Shown here in pieces: positions 27,301 through 36,300 of a stretch of DNA of 64,000 nucleotides (the first letter of the stretch is position 1; each line of letters begins with the position of its first letter). The notes beneath the pieces were generated by a model that did not search any database, was not told the DNA's origin, and saw only the letters and a program-made list of their open reading frames with translations. The translations under genes and the position numbers were made by a program. The DNA is from Owenia fusiformis (Eukaryota > Annelida > Polychaeta > Sabellida > Oweniidae). Location: NCBI GenBank assembly GCA_903813345.2, contig CAIIXF020000006.1, forward strand, positions 39,816,848-39,880,847, given 5' to 3'.

Positions 27301-30300
27301 ATAAATAGGTATAAGGGACGTTATTATCACAATACTAATGACATTGCTCACTTTTTTTAAAGTTAGTTTTAATGCGTTATACAAAAAATAATTGAAATAA
27401 ATTAATATTGGATGGAGGGGGGAGTGGATGGAGGGGGGGGGGGGTTTATATGTATTTATGATGGAACAAATTCACAAGAACTCGTGTATTTGAAAAAACT
27501 AAACTCAGTACCCCAGTGAGAAACTGGATATTATATCTCTGGAGAATGAAAAATGGAAAAATTTGGAGTCAAAAGAATAAATTCAAGTAGCATGTCTTAT
27601 CATGTCTTATATACATGTTATCCCCCCTCCATCCAATCCCCCCTCCATCCAATATTAATTTATTTCGATTATTTTTTGTATAACACATGAAAACTAACTT
27701 TAAAAAGTGAGCAATGTCATTAGTATTGTGATAATAATGTCCCTTATACCTATTTATTACAGGTTGTGTAGACCATTGTTGCCCGATTTATAGCAAAAAC
27801 ATTGACTTTTGCACGTTGGTGATGATGCGCCTTTTTAAATAGATCTCATATCTTAGAAGGGCATCAGTTCAAAAAATACTTAGATGACCTAACATATTTT
27901 GCCATGCACTGCGCCTATTCATTTGACAATTCAGTTGTAAATTTTCTCTTGAAAAAATAAAGGTCATTTCCAATGTGACAAGAAATCTCGTCACTCTGGG
28001 GAGTCAAGAGGTTAAAATGAATGCCTTAATTAGGCGATTATTTATGATGCCCCTGTGTATCAATTACTTTTAATTACCCAAAGTTTGCATGATGACACTT
28101 TCCCCATACTACAATAATGTAAGTACTTACCTAATGCTTGCATTATGATCTCAAAGGATGTTTCATCATTAACTCCTATAGAAGTGACATTGGTCATATA
28201 TTTCTCTTTCTCGCTCACAAGCACAGTATTATCACAAAGTCCTTGCAGTTCGAGAGCCCCGGATGCATTTGTTAACCCAAGTGTCTCATACTCTAGGTCT
28301 TTTAAGGCTACCCTAACCCCAGCTAGAGGGACACGTTTTGTATTGTACACAGTGATATGTCTTGTTGTCATGGGACATTCGCATGCTGTGCAATTCTGAT
28401 TTCGTTGTTGGCCTACTCGACAAACCATACTACAGTCTGAAAAGGCATTTTTGTTATTTATCTGAAATAGTTTTAATGTACAAAACTCAGTCACATGCAT
28501 TTTAATCATGGAAATTTACTTAAATGGTGTAATCTTATGAATTTCATGAATAACATAAAAAAAGATAATTGTTATGAAAAATTACCTGGACATCTGCCCT
28601 TGTTGCATGCTCTAGTGACCTCCTCTGAACCATTACAGTCAACATCAGTTGGAGAAGATTTTTGACAAACACGTGATCTTTTCTGTATCCCATCTCCACA
28701 TGTCACACTGCATTGCACCCATGCAGACCAACTGCTCCAAAGACCATAAACAACTGCAAAAAAATGTATGTCTCAGGACATTTCTTTTGTTGAATGTATT
28801 ATTTAACAATTTAAGGCCTCGAGTGCAATGTGGGTTGAATCATTTCACGAAAAGATATTATTTTAACCTTTGCACAAGATGTGCTGCATCGAGTGTGAAG
28901 TTTAGGAAACAACGCCCAAGTGGAATGAATCATCCACAATGCATCAGGTCTTGGGCTTAAATTCGTTTTACATAATAACATCTCCGGAAAGATACAAAAT
29001 TAGTAAAACAACATATTTATAATGAAACTTCTTGTAAGGGTAAAGTTAGCAAATCATCATTATTAATATGTAGAGTCAAGTTGTCACCTCGACAACCATT
29101 TAGCAAATGACCTTGGGTGAGTTATTGGTTATATAATCAGTGGTTTCAGTAACTTTCTGCACAAGGGGCAGATGAAAAAAACAAGAGGCGCCATTCAAAA
29201 CAACCAATTTTACACTCCCGGAAATGCAAATTCTTGTCCATTGACAGAAAGTGGACAGATGAACAAGGGCATGGAAGGCTTTGCCAAAAATGATATAAAA
29301 TTCTGATGTGCATTATATTTAAAAGACAATGTATCTGAAATACAAAACAGTCAATCAAAGTTTTGAACTTTTAATCCTATTAAGAGGTGATTTAAAAGAT
29401 GTCCAGGATTTTACTTTTTGCAGGTTTGTCAAAGTCATTTCCCCATGTGATATTGGCTCAATTGGATTTACCACAAGACATGGGCTACACAAATGACACC
29501 TTGAACTGTGGTGACTATGGCAACTTATATAGAATGTCATTTACCTTTTATGAGATAACTGAGCGTTACATAGGGTGCAGTTTACAAATTCAAATGCATC
29601 TGCTGAATTGGACACTTTTAATATAGAATGCATCCTGTGTACAATTTATAATTTACATCCAAGGTTTAAGGTATCTGCTAACCTTACAGTCTCCATGTAG
29701 AATTTGAAAACACATTTTTTTCATATATATATTTACTATTTTTTCAAATATTTACTAATAATCATGACTTAAAAATTAGTTTAAGAGATTTTTGAAAAAA
29801 CGTTTTTGAAATGAAAGTTGTCAGCTTTTCAATTTTTAAATTCCAAATTTCCCGCAATTTTTCAAATAAAGTTGAACTTTTTAATCATCAAATATTTCAC
29901 TGTACAGTGCAATAAAATATTATTTTTTAACAACAATGTAAAGATTGAACAAAGGACACACTATTTCAATAATAAAATGTCATATCTGATGTGCCAATTC
30001 AATGTTTTAGCACATCGAAAATATTTTGCAACCTAAGTGACCTCATCGTGACATCATTTAGGTGGCAACATTTCTCCTTGTCTATCTTTTTCTATGCTAA
30101 ACTAAAAAGATAAACCAATGTTGACTGTCTAACCAGGTTAAAAGGATGAATATATTATGTTTTTAATATTATTACCATTGGTTTCTGTGAGAACTAAAAT
30201 TTCGAAATGCATTTGCCCTGAACCACTTTCATCCATGAATGAGTTTAATGCTCGCTTATTTATCAACCAATTTTCTTAATTTTGTCGGCAATAAACAAGT

Positions 30301-33300
30301 GAGGATGAATGATATGCATCAATGTGAATTATGTGTTACTGTAACCTCTCAAAGGTACTTTCTAATAAATTCTTGATATTTTGAACAAACGGTCCTTCAA
30401 AAAAATAATTCTGAAATTAATAAAAAGTTTCACATTTCACACTTTGATAATATTGGATAAGCCAAAGTTAATATTTGACCTTTATCTGATTAATACAGTT
30501 TTGCACCCATTGGAAAGACTGTACTGTGACTGGTTGAACAGAGTTGTATCAATTATACATTTATCTGCATGTCCCATGGAAAATAAGGTACAAATCATAA
30601 ACAAGGAAGTGCAAAATAAGATCCTAAATTAAATGAAGGATAGTCTATAGAACACTTAATTTTCCCCAAACTTAGACACTATTTGGCTTCTGACAAACGG
30701 CGAATTATCGAAAACAAACGGCGATTTTAGGCACTCGCCCCCTGCTATTGAAAGCCCAGATAATGCAGTGTATTTAAATGAAATAATATGTTCAGATTGG
30801 CTAGAATCGGACACACCTTGCCTAATTCAAAAATTAATTATAATATATATTATTTATTCACCTATTTTTGCTTCTCTTCCATCAATTATTTCAGAGGATG
30901 TTGTAGGCATTGGAGTTGTTGTGGTTGCCACAGATGATGAACTTGTCACTGGAGTTGTGGATGCCACAGTTGATGAGGTTGTCACAGGAGTTGATGTAGT
31001 TGTCACAGGAGTTGTTGTGGTTGCCACAGATGATGAACTTGTCACTGGAGTTGTGGATGCCACAGTTGATGAGGTTGTCACAGGAGTTGATGTAGTTGTC
31101 ACAGGAGTTGTTGTGGTTGCCACAGATGATGAACTTGTCACTGGAGTTGTGGATGCCACAGTTGATGAGGTTGTCACAGGAGTTGATGTAGTTGTCACAG
31201 GAGTTGTTGTGGTTGCCACAGATGATGAACTTGTCACTGGAGTTGTGGATGCCACAGTTGATGAGGTTGTCACAGGAGTTGATGTAGTTGTCACAGGAGT
31301 TGTGGCTGCCACAGATGATGAACTTGTCACAGGAGTTGTGGATGCCACAGTTGATGAGGTTGTCACAGGAGTTGATGTAGTTGTCACAGGAGTTGTTGTG
31401 GTTGCCACAGATGATGAACTTGTCACAGGAGTTGTGGATGCCACAGCTGATGAGGTTGTCACAGGAGTTGATGTAGTTGTCACATGAGTTGTTGTCTCGG
31501 TAAGAGTTGTCACAGGAGTTGTAGGGGTTGTCATTGTTGTTGTGGTAGGAGTTGTGGCTGTCATAGTTGATGAGGTTGTCACAGGCATTGTGGGGGTTGT
31601 CACAGGAGTTGTTGGGGTTTTTTCAGTTGGGGTTGTCACAGGTGTTGGGGTGGTTGTCACAATTGTTGCAGTTGTTACAGTAGTTGGCAAACTAGAGGCA
31701 GATATTGGTGTCATTTGTGTGTCCATGATAGAAGAGCACTTTGGCAGCCATGCTTTAGTACAACATTCTTTGGTGAGAGCATATTCCCCAACTCTCAATT
31801 TTTCATTTTCACAATGAATGTATCTGCAACCCACTATCTTTGTTTCTTGACCATCACATTCAGGTTTTTGTATGGATGTCAGGGTAGTGGTTGGAGATAC
31901 AGGAGTTTTGGTTGTCGCAGGAGGTGTTGTGGTTGTCACAGGAGTTTTTGTGGTAATCATAGGAGTGTCTGAAATTATCCAATATCATCTAAATTACAGT
32001 TTAGCAAATTGAAGATTAAATGACCAAAATTGGCTTTGTATTGATGCTGGGACACTAAATATTAAATTCCCAAATGCATGTACCTGTAAACAACCCTGCA
32101 AAGTACATCCCTACCACTGCCGCTCCAATAGCAATTACTACACATATTACCACAATTGCTATGATCTTGGCCAATTTTGCAAACCTTGAGGGGACTTCAT
32201 TCTCTGCAACCTTTGGGGGATCTTCTATCTCTGCATAAATTGGTTCTGATATGCAACCATCATACCTGAAATATCAAAGAGTAATTAATGTTTGAAAATG
32301 CTCTCTCCGTTGGATTGTTTCAGAAATTGTCAATCTATTTTGAATGTTTGTCAGTCAAAATATTTCTCATTGATAACTGTATGTTGATCTGGCTTTTATG
32401 ACAACAGAAAGGGAATTTAGAGAATCTAAAAATGGTTAAAAGTTGAAGGAAAAAATCTAAAAACGATTCTGTTGAAAGGTGAACAGCTTAGATCTACCTA
32501 GTTTGCACCTATAATGGAATTATAGAAATTATTGTCAAATAAGAAGTTTTATTTTACTGAATTATACTTTACTAAGTGATTAAATGGTCAAAGAATATTC
32601 TCATATGACTCAATATTTGAAATCAGAAATAGTTTTTGCTACTGGGAATTAGGAGATTTTAGATCCTTCATTTACCAAGGGCTGCATAAGGGCTAGATAA
32701 CATGTTCCATGATGTCATGAAATTGTATTTATACGATTCGGAAATATGGTGTAATGATATATATACAAGCGTGACCGCCTAACTAATCGAGATATTGAAC
32801 AGAAATACGAAAGTGCTCTAATTGAAAACAATCATATTCGGTTCCAAAAATATGTTCTAGGGGTTCATAGAAAAGCCTTAAACATGGCAGTAAGAGGACG
32901 ATTGGGAAGAATACCTTTGGTAGTTGATATTATAAAAAGACAAATTAAATACCTCGGTCATCTAGAGTTGAGTTCAAATGGGAGTTTACTAAAAGATTCA
33001 TTAATTATGAGTAAAACATTTGATTTAACAAATAACACATTTACATGGCACAAACAACTCAAAAGTATACTGTACCATATTAAAATAAAAATGTCTGATG
33101 AATTAAATCTTGAAGATAAGGAAAACATAGAGAAGAGCACAAATAGGCTTGCTATTAAAGTCTAAAATAAATTAATAGAGAGATATCAAGTATATTGGAA
33201 GAATCTGATAAGTGAGAATGGGGGGAAACTTAGATTATTTAAACAACGAAAATCGCACTTCGGATTTGAACACTACCTCTCAGAAACGACACTTTCAAAC

Positions 33301-36300
33301 GCTAAACATTTAACAAGATTACGAATAAGCACCCACAATCTAGAGATAGAGAGAGGCCGATATACAAAACCCATTACTGATCTTAATAGTCGATTTTGAA
33401 AATTATGTAAGGACTCGGTTATAGAAGATGAAACACACTTTTTATTCAAATGTAAACAATTGGAGTATATCAGAAAATCCCATATTGAAAAACTTGAAAA
33501 CCTGTGTTGTAATTTTGAAAATAAGAATGACCACCAAAAGACAATTTTTCTATTGACGAGTGAAGGATCATATTAAAAGAAACTGGTAACATGATAAATT
33601 ATCTAATGATTGGTAGAGACAGGATTCTTATATCAAAGTAACATTTTATATGTCATTTGAAGAATGTGATCCTATTTTCTTTACTTATTGCTATATTTAC
33701 TGTTATTGAAAATTGTATATTGGATGTACGTTTGGCCCTAAAAGGGCATCAGTACTAATGAAATCCTATTATAGACTAATATATTGATGTCATCCTGACA
33801 TAAGTAATATGTTAGATGTGAAGATGTACGGCACAAGGCTGAGACAATTCCATCATCAGTATCCATTGGAAATAGAATTGTTTCTGAGTTATCATAAATT
33901 ATTTTCTGCTGAAGTTCCATCTTCCTATCTTTAGTCCATCCTTGTAGCTCAGTGATAGCTTGTATACCAATCACGCAGGGTTCCAGACACGACCCCTGGT
34001 TCAGGCAAGACCAAATTTGCTTGTTTGCGTACTTCAAGGTGTTTGACTGAGTAGTCCATAACTTCTTCAAAAGGCCATGGTGTGTACCTTTTTGTATGTC
34101 TATGTGTGAGTGTACATAAAAGAGATGAGGGCTCTTTTAAGGAAGGGATTTCTGGGTCTGTCTCCCAGGATTAGTTATAAGTTATATACCCTAGATTTAT
34201 TCCTCACCTTCATTGGTTGTAAACAAAAATGAGGGTTCCTTCAAGGAGGTGTTTTCTGCGTCTGGCTTCCAGGATCAGTTATGTAAACAACAACCGTACA
34301 TATATGGGATATCCTAGATGTATTGGTCACCTTCATTGGTGGTAAACAAAAATACAATATAGTAACAATGTCTTACTTCGATGTTGGAGTCAGATATTGT
34401 TTAGGTCTATTCAGACCAGTAAGACCTGTGTAGAAATGTTCTCTTCTAGGTCCAGTAAGACCAGCATAGGCAGATTCCCTTGTAGAGTATGGAGTTAATG
34501 GTACTGCATAAATGTTCCTTCCTCTATTAGAAGACATGCTGCAGAGTTGATAATGTGTTGATTTTGTGTTGTATTGTATTGTATTTAATTTTTAGTGCCC
34601 TGGGCTACATCCTAGACTATTTACGGTCTATAAAGCACAATGAAATAAATACTCAGTATATCACATTCACTAAGTTAAAATGATCTTGACATAATGTCAC
34701 TTAAAACTTGGTAAGTCAGTTATGGATAATAAAACGCTTAATGTCATTTTATGCTGAGGAATCAATTTAAATTGATACTCAATATGCATACCATCAAAAA
34801 TAGTGTTTTTCTCATAAAATTTAAGTGAAGTTGAACATTATACATATCATAAGTTGAAGAAAGTGAACTTTATGTTATATAAATATAACTATTGTTTCCC
34901 ATAAGATAACATTAACATTCATGCATTTAAACTTTTATGAGAGTTTTCTATAATTTTTCTTAATATTAAATAATTTTTATGTATATTTACCTGAATTTTT
35001 ACTTTAATTGAGCAATCATAGCCTTCAGTATACACCGATTGTAAAAATGATTAAAACAACTTATGAAATAAAGTATAAAGTATAAACCAGGAAGTTTTTT
35101 AGAAATAATTCACCTGTTTACTGGAATTCCCGTGTTATAGTTTGCAGACACAACAGCTTACATTTTTGCCATTCTCTGGTAAAATATTTTTATTAGGAGA
35201 CCCCAACAGGGGGCTTCCTATCAATTTCATAGATATTATTAATCTTTATTTATTTATTTATTTTTTTATTCTTCCCCACACTCTTTCTCATACTTGCTAC
35301 TAGGTTTCAAATAGCTAGTACATACTCCTACTAGGGACCTAGGCTGAACTTGACGAGAAAGGAATTTTTATCTAGGTCACATACTTCACATATGAAATAC
35401 TAAGTATGTAAGTCAGACCTGTATATCCAAACACCATTCTATTCACTTTTTCTCTCATAGAATCATATACTTCAAAAACTTAAAATGTGAACACTTGCTA
35501 ATTCAAACACTTGACTGGTCCGAGAAGCTTTCAGATTAAGCAGGTTTTATAAAACACCTGACTGGTTCAAGAAGCTTTCAGATTAAGCAGGTTTTATTGA
35601 AACACTTGACTGGTCCAAGAAGCTTTCAGATTAAGCAGGTTTTATAAAACACCTGACTGGTTCAAGAAGCTTTCAGATTAAGCAGGTTTTATTGAAACAC
35701 TTGACTGGGCCAAGAAGCTTTGAGATTAAGCAGGTTTTATTCAAATACTTGACTGGTCCAAGAAGCTTTCAGATTAAGCAGGTTTTATTGAAAATCATAT
35801 ATGTTGTTGTCTTTGTTTTTAGACTGAAGCTGCAAATGAAGTCCTTGATAAACAGAAGAAAGATTTAGCAGTATTGGGAGACATGGACCTTAGTCAGTAT
35901 GCCATAAAGGGATCAGAGCATGAGTGGGACGATGCTTTGGCAGGTGGCAGTGTGAAAGGAACAGTTAGCATGAAAAGGTATTTAGTCTGATATGAATATG
36001 AATGTATAATGTAGATTACATTACGATACTCGCATCCCCTTTGTCTCAAACTTTCCCAAGCAAGTGGCAGATATGGGGGGATTTAGTAAACATTCAAATG
36101 GAAAAATAATGTGTTAGAATTACAGTATTTGGATTGTTATTTAAGAAGTAGTGTTCACATGGACGTGACATTTTCATTGCCAACATAGATGGACATGTTA
36201 CAACTTTTATTTTGGCACTTTCAGATACAATGGCGATGAATATATGTTACCATAGAAACAGATTATTTTTCTGTGTCTGTTAGAGCTACCCAACATTTGG

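Noticed and set aside
30768-31487. Plus-strand 239-codon open frame rich in Val/Thr/Asp
   Set aside because: It is the antisense of the mucin repeat in CILP copy 1. The 96-base unit simply lacks stops in this frame.
33945-34030. Functional tRNA gene
   Set aside because: A- and B-box-like strings are present, but spacing is wrong and no acceptor or anticodon stems pair.
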